A stretch of 64,000 nucleotides of DNA from NCBI RefSeq assembly GCF_007565055.1, contig NC_044561.1:26816114-26880113 (forward strand). The letters are read 5' to 3'. Shown here piece after piece: positions 34,227-43,868 of the stretch. Position numbers and translations under genes: made by a program. The stretch is from Rhinopithecus roxellana (taxonomy: Eukaryota; Chordata; Mammalia; Primates; Cercopithecidae). Each line of letters begins with the position of its first letter. Position 1 is the first letter of the stretch. The notes under the pieces were generated by a model. The model saw only the letters and a list, made by a program, of their open reading frames with translations, was not told the origin of the DNA and did no database searches.

Positions 34227-34320
34227 TAAATAAAAAGTTTATTTTATCAGCTGGGCATGGTGGCTCACACCTGTTGTAAATAAAAAGTTTATTTTATCAG
34301 CTGGGCATGGTGGCTCACAC
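34227..34320. repeat. 50-bp tandem duplication across an L1 tail/Alu start junction
   Basis: The segment 34227-34270 recurs without change at 34277-34320, a period of 50 bases. Each copy holds the last bases of the L1M tail ('taaataaaaagtttatttta') and the first ~25 bases of an Alu ('ctgggcatggtggctcacac'). The duplication therefore happened after the Alu inserted. Confidence 0.95.
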
Positions 34321-34602
34321 AAGTAGCTCTTTGAAAGGCTGACGCAGGTGGATCACTTGAGATCAGGAGTTCGAGACCAGCCTGGCCAAGATGGTGAAAC
34401 CCCGTCTCTACTAAAAATACAAAAATTAAATGGGCGTGGTGGTGCATGCCTGTAATCCCAGCTACTTGGGAGGCTGAGGCAGGAGAATCACTTGAACTCC
34501 GGAGGCAGAGGTTGCAGTGAGCTGAGATTGCACCATTGCACTCCAGCTTGAACGACAGAGGGAGATGCTGTCTTAAAAAAAAAAAAAAAAAAAAAAAAAA
34601 GT
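34300..34602 (+). mobile_element. Alu SINE at the L1M tail
   Basis: The Alu runs from 'ctgggcatggtggctcacac' (second copy of the duplicated start) to a long A-run ending at about 34602. Its left arm is altered after the start, with 'aagtagctctttgaaaggct' in place of the usual 'ctgtaatcccagcactttgg'. Confidence 0.94.
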
Positions 34603-36880
34603 TATAAAAGTAAAAAAGTAAAACAAGAAAAACATAAGAAACAAACTATTCTATGAAAAGAAAATCATTCAAACCTAACAAAATTAGTAATAAGTATGTA
34701 GTTTTAGGAAACTCAATCATCAGAAAATGGGAATTCAGAGACTTTTGGCATTATTTTAAAGGTTAATTCTCGATTTCACTGACTTAGACTTTGATAACAC
34801 TTGGGGTAAAATTATTTTTACTTTAAATTTATTTTCAAATGATACTGTTATCCCTATGCTGAAAAGATCACACTGATCTCGGGTGGAAAGGGTTATTAAA
34901 TAGCCAGCATTTGCTAAGCATTTGTAACAAACTAAAATAAATCTATTTTCTGATATGGATTAAAACATTGCTTCACTGCTCAGATAATTACACAACTATT
35001 TTGAAACTCTATATTGAATCATTTATCCTCAAAATAAACAAATTATAGTAGCCTATTTTATTTTTATACTAAAAAATCTATTACATTATAGTATCTTGTG
35101 ATACTAAAATGACTATAGACGCTTATGAAATTATGATCTTCAGCTCTAGCAGTGTAATTGGTTAAAAAAAATATGAGGTCCTGTTGTATAACTTTCATAG
35201 TCCGCAAATCGTAAGACTAAGTAGTTGGAAATTTGTTCTGAGGGCCATAGGTTGAGAGCAAGAAGCCATGTCTTTAAAGCAAAAACTGAATTTATGGGAG
35301 ATGAGACAAAAGCTCTGGCAGAAGGGATCCCTATGTCCGGTTCACAGATGCACAAACTGCACCTGACTCCAGCCGACTGCTAAGGACAGGCAGCTTGGAA
35401 CAGAGTCTCCTGCATTTTATCATGCACGGAGGGTGGGGAGTCCGAATAAGACAACCAGAAAGACCAAGGAGCAAGGCTGGGAATCTACCCATGAAAGGAA
35501 GTGGGCAGAAGAGATGCACAGGCTGCTCAGGGTAAGCGTGATTTGAGTACTGGATGCAGAGTCCTGAGTTGATGCAGAAGAGAATTTAAGTATGAATGCA
35601 CAGCTATGGGGTTGAATGCAGTGGGTTCAGGGCACCCCATCTCCCTCTCGAACAGAGCTCCTTCACTCCCACCAAGCCCTTGGTGTGCCCCGTATACACA
35701 AGAAGAGGACAGCACTCGCCTGCCAGCTCCTACTAAGAATGAGAGGTGATGGGGTTTGTGCCACCGACCAGGCTAGAGCAGAAAGTGAGTCCCAGGGAGC
35801 AGAGGAAACCCAGGGGCCAGTTGTTAACTCCACACAAGGTGAGTGTTGTCAAGAGTAGACACATTGGCTCAAGCAGTTTTCCTGTTTTTTTCCCCTAAAG
35901 ACCTTGCCCTTGCTACTGAAGCATATCAGTGTGGAAATCACCTGAGGGCACCATTGCTAATAAGCCTTCACTTTGCTAGAATTGGAGAAATGATTTTCTC
36001 CTTAGCAGTCCTTTTCTTAAAGCCAGTCAGCTGTTGAAGCAACTGGGTGGCCAGTTAAAGCTATGAAAACATGTCTGCAGCCTTGCTGAGAGAGGTCAGA
36101 GCGCCCGGCCTCTTCAGGACCTGCTCAGATGACTGTTGATGGTACCTTGAGCTTTGTTTTGTTGTCTCACACTTGCAGAAAAGAGAAAAACACAGTCTTT
36201 CCCAGGCCACAGCCCGAGCATGAAAGAAGATCCCATCTTTCAGCTCATGTCAATCTGGTCTCCAGCAAAATACTCATGGAGAGCCTGAGTGGACACACCA
36301 CGTGACTCCTGCAGGGTTATCACACTGGGAGCACACCTGCTGTGATGGTGGGGGCGGAGTTGGGGAGAGAGGAGAGTCTTTCAGCAGCTGGAGGGAGCTG
36401 CACTCTGCTTCTCTGCCATTTTCAAGCTATCATACCAAGAATGACTTGAGCAAAGGCTTATGTGCCCAGAACAAATAGGCTGGATAAAAAACAGCTGGTG
36501 TGGGGGCCACTGGAAGGAGGAGGAATGGGGGAGAGTGGACGAAATGCCAGGAGGAGCGGTTCCGTCTCTGATAAGGTTGAGAAGGATCAGAGGAGGAAAG
36601 GGAAGGAAAACAGCAGCAGCCAGGCTACTCTTGGTGGAGCTCCTCCACTGAGCAGGTTTTGTGCCTGGAGCAGTGCATTCAGCCTCTCCTGTCTTCTTAA
36701 CAAGCCTCCTTTTGAACACTCTTCCTGCAGTGCAGAAAGAGATGAGATTTTGCAAAGCTATGGGAATTTTCTGAAATCACAAAACCAATAAGCAGTTGAG
36801 GATAGATTCAAGTGTGGCTGATGCCAAGTGTCATTCTGAGGCCCAGAACTCTCAGTAAGATCACCCACCTAAGTCCACAG
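34603..36880. other. unassigned sequence, A+T-rich then mixed
   Basis: About 2.3 kb without a recognised repeat or gene. 34603-35160 is A+T-rich, and 35200-36800 has higher G+C with several short frames of no familiar content. It might include conserved noncoding sequence, which cannot be judged from one genome. Confidence 0.35.
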
Positions 36881-36884
36881 GAGA

Positions 36885-37075
36885 AGGTCAAGAGCCTGGG
36901 TTCTTGGAGGTAGCTGCCTGGTTTCAATTTTTGGCCCCACCAAATTCTTGGCAACCCAGGCAAGTCACTCAGTATTTCTGAGACTCTGTTCTATAATCTA
37001 TAACCCTGAGAAGCTAAAAGCTATTTAAATGAAATAATGCCCATCAACAGTAGAGCCAAGCACAGCATCTGCCGC
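36885..37075 (+). mobile_element. MIR SINE
   Basis: 'aagagcctgggttcttggag', 'tggtttcaatttttggcccc', 'ggcaagtcactcagtatttc' and 'atttaaatgaaataatgccc' follow MIR plus-strand order. Confidence 0.7.
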
Positions 37076-37524
37076 TTGGAGGCCCCAAACATGATGACTG
37101 CTGTTGCCTCCCCCTTGTTGCTGGGGAGATCAAGGTTAGCAAAAACGCTCAGAGTGGAGGGAGAAGACAGTCCTGTGTTGCTCAGGGGTCAGCACATGCA
37201 AGACCTCGCTCAGGGCCTGCCATGGCAGAGGCTGGCCTGCAATTCCCTTAAAGACTTCTGAAATCTTCCTGCACATGGATCTTTCTCCAGTAAGGGAAGG
37301 GGTTCCAGTGGCCGGGGCGGCTCTTCTTCAGTCCTGCTGAGGCTACTACTCTGACGTCCACCTTTCTTCCAGTTTCCCTGCCTTCTGTTCCTCCAAGACT
37401 TTGCAATCATTAAGCCCAGGCCACTGCCAGGCACAGCAGCCTTTGCAGGTGCATTGGGACCACTCACCATGGTCTTGAAATTCCTGCACCAGGACCCATA
37501 CATTTCATAGCTGGTCCTGCATGG
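37076..37524. other. unassigned sequence
   Basis: A 97-codon minus-strand frame (37210-37503) is open but resembles nothing I know. No repeat is recognised. Confidence 0.35.
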
Positions 37525-37612
37525 AACCCTGGGGTTTCAGGGTTAGAGGTCTTCAGAGCTCACTGAGGCCAGTCTCCCCAGACTATAGATGAAAAATCAG
37601 AGCCAGGGATGG
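37525..37612 (-). mobile_element. MIR/MIR3-like relic
   Basis: 'gaggccagtctccccagact' and 'atagatgaaaaatcagagcc' resemble the reversed MIR 'cagatgaggaaactgaggcc' block. It is short and uncertain. Confidence 0.4.
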
Positions 37613-37880
37613 GGAGGGAGCTGTCCTACCTTGGCCGCTCTCTGGGTCAGCACCATTGTCTCCCACCGAGCTCAGGGTGGCCTCCCTCCTAGTCACCCTC
37701 TAAGTCACCTGGATTCTGTCTGCCCGCTGGCAGGCAGCCATCCCCCTCTGTGGCATGGCAGGCACTGGGCATGGAGAAGATCAGTCCTTGACAGATAGTG
37801 GTGGGTTGCCATGGCTACCTTTCATAGGATGAGGACTGGGAGAATCACCACCCATGAAACTCTGAAAAACTTGACTAAGG

Positions 37881-38166
37881 CCAGGCGTGGTGGCTCACGC
37901 CTGTAATCCTGGCACTTTGGGAGGCAGAAGTGGGTGGATCACAAGGTCAGGAGTTCAAGACCAGCCTGGTCAACATGGTGAAACCCTGTCTCTACTAAAA
38001 ATACAAAAATTAGCCGGACATGGTGGCACACGCCTGTAGTCTCAGCTACTTGGGAGGCTGAGGCAAGAGAATCGCATGAACCTGGGAGGCAGAGGTTGCA
38101 GTGAGCTGAGATTGCACCACTGCACTCTAGTCTGGGCAACAGAGCAAGACTTGGTCTCAAAAAAAA
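37881..38166 (+). mobile_element. Alu SINE with GGAA-expanded tail
   Basis: A full-length Alu begins 'ggccaggcgtggtggctcac'. The flank 'cttgactaa' before it and 'cttgcctaa' after the tail (about 38296) is a near-identical target duplication, so the whole purine tract belongs to the Alu tail. Confidence 0.95.
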
Positions 38167-38295
38167 AAAAAGAAAAGAAAGAAAGAAGGAAAGGAAGGAA
38201 GGAAGGAAGGAAGGAAGGAAGGAAGGAAGGAAGGAAGGAAGGAAGGAAGGAAGGAAGGAAGGAAGGAAGGAAGGAAGGAAGAGAGAAAGAAAAAG
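38159..38295 (+). repeat. (GGAA)22 microsatellite in a 137-nt purine tract
   Basis: 38193-38280 is 22 perfect 'ggaa' units, within a tract of only A and G from 38159 to 38295. Frames through it give Gly-Arg-Lys-Glu on the plus strand and Leu-Pro-Ser-Phe on the minus strand, and are not genes. Confidence 0.98.
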
Positions 38296-38389
38296 CTTGC
38301 CTAAAACTGGGATGGGGGAGCAAGGGGATGGGCAAGGTGCTGGCGTTCAGGAATGCTCCCGTTCTCAGAGCTCTTGCATGGATGAAGAT

Positions 38390-38490
38390 GTTGCCTGGCT
38401 CTGTTACCACATTGCAGATGAAGAAACAAGGTCCCGAGGGGCTAAGGAACCTGCCAAAAGTCATGCAGCTGGAGAGAGGCAGGAGTTGGA
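38390..38490 (-). mobile_element. MIR SINE fragment
   Basis: 'attgcagatgaagaaacaag', 'ggctaaggaacctgccaaaa' and 'gtcatgcagctggagagagg' match the reversed MIR. An L2-like piece ('agtccctgccctcctggagc', about 38595-38650) follows. Confidence 0.65.
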
Positions 38491-38659
38491 ACAAAGAGGG
38501 ATGGGAACAGAACAGAAGCCTGTCCTTGGCTGTCCACAGCAGACCCTGCGGGGTAGACAGTGTGGGTTATCTGCGTGGGATTCTGTCCCGTGGGTAGTGG
38601 CTACAGCACTCGAAAGCACTCAAAGTCCCTGCCCTCCTGGAGCTCCCAAATTAGGGAGA

Positions 38660-39309
38660 GCACCCCATCCTGTCTCCAGGTAGGATTCCTGGTGAGGGGA
38701 GGCCCAGAGCTGTGGTCCAAGGGATCGGAGGGTGGCAGGGAGTCAACAGTGTGAGTCTGAGGATGGGGTCAGGGCAGGATGGACCACCGGCAGCAGGTTC
38801 TAGAATTGTACTCAGACTTTGGGTCTCTATCAGGAAATCCATCCTCGGTCCCAGGGCAGCCAAGCCTCAAGTTGCCAACCACCCAGTGTGAGAGACGGGG
38901 CAACCCTCCTGCTGCCAGACAACATTGTTTTGAAAATTGTACATGATGTGAAGTTATTTAAAAGTGTGTTTAAAGCCATAAAGTATTAAAGAAATGGGAG
39001 GTAATATTAGGCCTGGCATTTAATATAACATCATTAAAGCTGTTACAGTTTATTTTTAATTTTACAGTCTACGCTAAGGCTTGTCTAATTTTAAAATGTT
39101 TCCGAAACTTCTGTAATGAGTATATAAAAGGCTAAAATGATGGCATTTGTAAGACTTGGGGCTCCTCGGGGAAAGGGGCTGTATAAATTCTGGGACGAGC
39201 TTCCCTTCCACCAGCTGCACTCAGGGATCCCCGCCCAGTGCGTGAGCACATTCCAGTGCAGAAAGGTCTCCTCTGTGACAAAAGTTTAGCTAAGACACCG
39301 GGATGTCTT
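38660..39309. other. unassigned sequence
   Basis: No recognised repeat or gene. 38930-39190 is A+T-rich with a TATA-like string near 39122, which I do not treat as a promoter. Confidence 0.35.
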
Positions 39310-39480
39310 GGGAGATGAAGAGGTTAAATGCATAGGCTCTGAGCAGCAGAGTACAAGTCCCAAATTCCATTCTCCTTGCCCAAGAAAAGGGGTCTTGGTC
39401 CTTCCCTCTCTGGGCTTGATGATGCAATTTTACACACAATTTGGATATAAGACTCTGAATCCTCAACAGGCTAGACAAAG
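39310..39480 (+). mobile_element. possible MIR fragment
   Basis: 'gaggttaaatgcataggctc' and 'agagtacaagtcccaaattc' resemble the MIR 5' part, but the rest is too diverged to follow. Confidence 0.35.
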
Positions 39481-40022
39481 GCAGGCTTGTGCTGCAGACA
39501 CACACCACAGCAGCAGGGAGATGCTGATCATAACCGAGACAGAGCACCAGGAGCAGATCCGATTGCATATGTACCAGATTCCCTGGATCCACTCTTCGGG
39601 GACGGATGCTTCAGTAGATTCCCTGTCTTGGCTATTGTGAGTAGTGCTGAAATTGACTTGGGAGGGCAGTTATTTCCATTAGATAGATAGAGACAGATTG
39701 ACTTCAATCTATGTTCTACCCGGAAATGAGATTGCTGGATCACATGATAGTTCTGTTTTTAATTTTTTGAGGAACCTCCATACTGTTTTCTATAATGGTT
39801 GTGCTAGTTTACATTCCCACCAACAGTGTATAAATTCCTCTTTTCTTCACAACCTCAGACACGATGGAATAATACTCAGCCGTAAAAAAATCACCAAGTC
39901 CTGTCATTTGCAGCAATGTGGATGAACCTGGAGGACACTATGTTCCGTGAAATAAGCCAGGCACAGAAGGACAAGTACTGTATAATCACAATCATATGTG
40001 GTATCTTAAAAAGTTGATCTTA

Positions 40023-40547
40023 TAAAACGATACAATGGACTTTGGGGACTCAGGAGAAGGATGGGAGGTGGATGAGGGATAAAAGACTACACATAGGCTG
40101 AGCGCAGGGGCTCACTCCTGTAATCCCAGCACTTTGGGAGGCTGAGGCGGGCGGATCACGAGGTCAGGAGTTCTAAACCAGCCTGACCAGCATGGTGAAA
40201 CCCTGTCTCTACTAAAAAAATACAAAAATTAGCCAAGCGTGGTGATGAGTGCCTGTAATCCCAGCTACTCAGGGGGCTGAGGCAGGAGAATCGCTTGAAC
40301 CCAGGAGGGGGAGGTTGCAGTGAGCCGAAATCACGCCACTGCACTCCAGCATGGGTAACAGAGAGAGACTCTGTCTCAAAAAAAAAAACAAAACAAAACA
40401 AAACAAAAACTACCCATAGGGTATAGTATACACTGCTCAGGTGATGGATGTACCAGAATCTCAGAAATCACCACTAACGAGCTGCTCCTCAAACACCTCC
40501 TTTTCCCCAAATGCCTATTGACTTTTCTTTTAAACCACCTTCAAAAA
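40023..40547 (+). mobile_element. L1PB/L1MA-type 3' UTR nested in another L1
   Basis: 'gatacaatggactttgggga', 'gatgagggataaaagactac', then after an Alu 'gtatacactgctcaggtgat' and 'aatctcagaaatcaccacta' read as a different L1 3' UTR. The flanks 'aaagttgatcttat' (before) and 'aaagttaattttat' (after) look like a diverged target duplication from the host L1. Confidence 0.6.
40096..40404 (+). mobile_element. Alu SINE in nested L1
   Basis: A full-length Alu with an (aaaac)n tail. 'gactacacatagg' before and 'aactacccatagg' after it mark the target duplication. Confidence 0.95.
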
Positions 40548-40905
40548 CAGAAAGTTAATTTTATAGAAGTAGAGAGGAGAATGGTGGTTACAGGGGCTGG
40601 GGAATGAGGAGTGGGGAGCGCGGAGATGGGGAGAGGTTAGTCAAAGGGTGCTAAGGTACAGTTAGGAGGAGGGATGCATCCCAGTGTTCCATTGCACCGT
40701 GAGGTGACCGTTGAACAATAAGGTGCTGTGGATTTCAAAAGAGCCAGAAGAGAGGATTTTGAATGTTCTCCCCACAAAGAAATGACACATGTTGGAGGTG
40801 GTGGATTTGCTGATTACCCTGGATCATTACACAATGTTTACATACACAGACACTTTATAGATAGGTGTAATTATCATATCAATTAAAACTTAAAAACGTG
40901 CTTAG

Positions 40906-41806
40906 GGTGGGCAAAGCAGCAGCAGGTTTCAGCTGACCTGAGAGCATCCGACTGAATCCTGCTCCTTGCTCAGTCAAATCCTGGAATGTCCAAAGAGTAA
41001 ATGCATCTGGATAGCGAGGCTTCTGCAGCTTTTAATCAGTGGGCGTCTCTATTTCAACAAGCATTTGGACAACATCATCTCTTGGTTGTGCTGCCTGAAT
41101 CTTGGCCTTCCTGAGGACATTGGCCTGGTTCTGGAAGAGCCAGGCTCCCATGTTGTTCCCGGGAGGTGCAGACGAAGGTGAGGACTCAGAGTTCCCTGCA
41201 TGTCCATGCACAGACAGGTGACTTGTCCTGAGCACCAGTGCATGTGGCAGAGCCCAACCCCAGGCCCAGCCCCTGTCCCCCATCAGCCCACCTGTCCTGC
41301 ACCCCAGGGCTTTCTGTCCAACATTGTGGTGCCTGGCCATGTGCCTCCAGGAGCCCTGTGAACTTGCTGGACCGTGTTTTGTCTTATTTTAACCTCATAG
41401 AATGAGATGCAATAGCATAGGCCCCACAGGGCCTCAGGGATGAAGCTTCCTGATGCACGGTATGCACCTGACAAGCACAATGTCCACCCCTCCTGTTGAA
41501 CACGCACTGAGGAGAATGGGTCCCTGTGTCTCAGGGGCAGCAAGCATCACCACCAAGCTTGGCTGAATCACCCTGGCTCACCCTCCGGCAACATGCAAAG
41601 ACCAAAGCCTCTTGTGCTCCTACCATGGTGGCTCCAGTGTCCCATGCAACGGGCCCTTCCTCAGGTCCACCATGGAAGCAGCTCCCCCAAGTCCTGCAGG
41701 GATCCGAGAGGCATGGTCAGGGTCTGTGGGCTGCAAGCATGGCCTCTGAATTTGGGAAGCGCTCAGGGTCTCCCTCTCTGGGTCTCCCCATAGGCACGTC
41801 ACCAGA
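40906..41806. other. unassigned, G+C-richer sequence
   Basis: No recognised repeat. The frames at 41526-41834 (plus) and 41032-41340 (minus) have no familiar motif. Confidence 0.35.
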
Positions 41807-42085
41807 TGGAGTCTTACTCTGTCATCCAGGCTGAGTGCAGTCAAAGGATCTCGGCTCACTGCAACTTCTGCCTCCTGGGTTTAAGTGATTCTCCTGCCTT
41901 AGCCTCCCGAGTAGCTGGGATGATAGGTGCTTGCTACCATGCCCAGCTAAGTTTTAATATTTTTTGGTAAAGTCAAGGTTTTGCCATGTTGGCCAGGCTG
42001 GTCTTGAACACCTGACCTCAGGTGATCCACTCACCTCGCCTCCCAAAGTGCTGGGATTACAGGCGTGAGCCACCGCACCCATCCT
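41807..42085 (-). mobile_element. Alu SINE without a tail
   Basis: A minus-strand Alu starts directly at 'agatggagtcttactctgtc', with no poly-T run, and ends 'gagccaccgcacccatcc'. The right-arm end and tail are missing, so it was trimmed after or during insertion. Confidence 0.94.
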
Positions 42086-42235
42086 CTGAAACTTTACTGA
42101 GCTATAATTGACATACAAGAATCACACACTTTTGGAGGATACATTTCGATGAGTGTAGACGCAGGCGTGTGCCTGAGATGCCATCTTCACCATCAAGTAC
42201 TAAAGACATGCATCGCCTGCCAAATTTCCCGCTGC
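42086..42235 (-). mobile_element. L1M-like noncoding fragment
   Basis: 'tttactgagctataattgac', 'acatacaagaatcacacact' and 'gatgccatcttcaccatcaa' resemble a common reversed L1M untranslated block. The family is uncertain. Confidence 0.45.
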
Positions 42236-42306
42236 TTTCTGTGTGTGAATGGGGAGGGGGATGTGAGGGTGTGTGTGTGTTGGAGTGTGTGGGTGTGGGT
42301 GTGGTA
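42236..42306 (+). repeat. GT/GGT-rich simple sequence
   Basis: The plus strand is almost wholly G and T with scattered A, including (gt)n runs near 42270-42304. Confidence 0.85.
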
Positions 42307-43214
42307 GGAACACTTAACATGAAGTCTCTCCTCTAATGTATTTGAAAGTGTGAGACTGGACTGTTAACCGCAGGCACCATGCTGTACAGCACATCTCTGA
42401 ATATGGCTGCATGCCACCACCGCACAGTCAGGGCCAGGGAGCCCTGGGGCGGCGTGTGAAGTACCCAGAGCACCTAGCACAGGCTGGGAGCTCAGCGAGC
42501 ATTCATGGAGGCCTCAGTTACCCACCTCTGTTCACAGGAGGTAGGGACAGTCCTTGCACAAGTTACGGGGAGAAGTGGCTCCTGGATGCCGGCAGCCCCC
42601 CGTGAGGGTTTAATCAGCTCACAAAGGTGCCAAGATAGCAGAAAGGGGTTTAGATATGACATGAGTGACATCACTGGGTTCCCGGGCCTACCTGTCCCCG
42701 GGACTGCACTTCCCACCCGCATCATTCGCCTGCCGCTGGGTAGGTCATCGCTGTTCCCAGCCCAGCCTCATCACAGCCCACTGTCTGTGTTTCAGCATTG
42801 AATTCTGCTCCTTAAAAGATCAGAAGAACCTGCTTTAGTGATTTGGGTCCATTAAGTGGACACTCCCTCCTCCCTCACAAGCTGGCCCTGGCCAGGGCTC
42901 CTGCTTTTGAAATGCCGGTTAAAAGCTGCCTCACACTCCCCTTCCTTTGTTCCCCTCAATTGTTTCCTCCCAAGCCCTTCTTCCTCCTTGATAGATAGAG
43001 TCTTCTCTTCTCTCAGTGAGTATCTTCCAAGAGATTCCACGTGTTCAAGTGTGTGGAACTCAGTGTGGCTTAATGAGCCCTACACCTACTGTGTACTGGG
43101 GCCCAAGCACGAAGACGTGACTAATTACTGGACAGACATTCCCAAAGGGACGGGAGTCTCCTGGGGAAGTCGGCACACAGGACGGATGAGAAGCTCACAG
43201 CGGGCGGGGGGCGG
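42307..43214. other. unassigned sequence
   Basis: No recognised repeat. The frame at 42856-43227 (plus, 123 codons) has no similarity that I recognise. Confidence 0.35.
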
Positions 43215-43545
43215 TAATAACACATAACCACAAACCCAGCAACTTAAAACAATGGACAGTTCTTCTCTCCCAGCATGGGAGGCCAGAGTCTGAAATCAAG
43301 GTCCCTGGAGTGCGGATGCAGCCCTCCAGCCTCTGCCTCCATCTTCACATGACCTCTTCCCCCGTGCCTTCTCTTTTGTCTCCTACAAGGACAATACTCT
43401 TTGAATTTAGGACCCCCCCACCCCCCGATCCAGGATGACCTCATCTTAATGACTTCTACAAAGATTTTATTCCAAATAATCCCACATTCCCAGGTTCTGC
43501 ATGAAAGGATCATTTAGGGGCCACAATTCAAATCACCAAAACTAT
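43215..43545 (-). mobile_element. MLT1-like LTR
   Basis: 'agcaacttaaaacaatggac', 'gtctgaaatcaaggtccctg', 'catcttcacatgacctcttc', 'gatgacctcatcttaatgac' and 'ccaaataatcccacattccc' follow the reversed MLT1 order. Confidence 0.7.
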
Positions 43546-43613
43546 AGCTAAATAGGGGCGTGTACCAGGCACAGAAGCTATGCAGAGGAGGGCAGATCAC
43601 CAGTGACCTGGGG

Positions 43614-43868
43614 GCAGGTAGGGCCCTGGAGAGCAGCACCCGCACCTAGCTGAGGTCAACACCCGCCTCCTTCACCTCTGGGGTGGGCACCCGACTTGGC
43701 AGGGGGGAATCCAGAGAGCTGCACCTGCACCAAGCTGAAGTCAACACTCATCTCCTTCGCTTCTGGGGTCAGCACCCAGCTTGGCAGTGGGGAATCCAGA
43801 CAGCTGCACCTGCACCAAGCTGAAGTCAACACTCATCTCCTTTGCTTCTGGGGCCAGCACCCAGCTTG
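43614..43868. repeat. 85-bp minisatellite, three copies
   Basis: Units lie at 43614-43698, 43699-43783 and 43784-43868, exactly 85 bases each. The second and third copies differ at only a few positions, while the first is more diverged, so copy 3 arose recently from copy 2 or the reverse. The shared core is 'agctgcacctgcaccaagct' in copies 2 and 3. The period is not a multiple of three, so no repeated protein is encoded. Confidence 0.96.

Larger units (their letters stand above)
25240..34250 (+). mobile_element. Near-complete old L1M LINE with nested insertions
   Basis: One L1M copy can be followed in order. 25240-25600 is the 5' region and ORF1 start ('gggctctaatggaaaaggta', 'gatgggtaatgtaagcagag'). 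25910-26135 and 26495-26850 are ORF1 (coiled-coil/RNA-binding protein). 27130-27490 and 27812-27960 are the inter-ORF region. 28000-29375 is the ORF2 endonuclease, with residues 'LEDFNNPLPATDRSTKQKI' and 'IGHIPGREHTSKA'. 29780-32230 is the reverse transcriptase and C-terminus. 32230-34250 is a long 3' UTR ending 'ttctaaataaaaagttta'. Insertions are Alu (25610), MLT1 LTR (26141), the RPL10 pseudogene (26856), Alu (27522), MST LTR (29380) and Alu (32837). Many stops make it inactive. A (gga)n run lies near 31240 and an AT-alternating stretch at 32360-32420. Confidence 0.82.
39595..40905 (+). mobile_element. L1 with inverted 5' segment, itself interrupted
   Basis: 39862-40022 and 40548-40905 are plus-strand L1 ('gatggaataatactcagccg', 'tagaagtagagaggagaatg', 'gaagagaggattttgaatgt', ending 'atcatatcaattaaaactta'). 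39595-39861 is the immediately upstream ORF2 segment in minus orientation ('gtcttggctattgtgagtag', 'aacctccatactgttttcta'). This order is the product expected from twin priming. A second L1 3' end and an Alu are nested in the plus-strand part. Confidence 0.72.

Noticed and set aside
38076..38597. 173-codon open frame, plus strand
   Set aside because: It runs through an Alu and the (GGAA)n microsatellite. The Gly-Arg-Lys-Glu repeat is a by-product of a repeat whose period allows open frames. The rest is unique sequence with no recognisable domain.
39110..39190. TATA-like promoter ('tatataaaagg')
   Set aside because: A single A+T motif without any downstream gene, exon or CpG-rich context does not support a promoter call.
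43614..43868. CRISPR-like array
   Set aside because: The 85-bp units are contiguous, with no unique spacers, and lie in primate nuclear DNA. It is a minisatellite.
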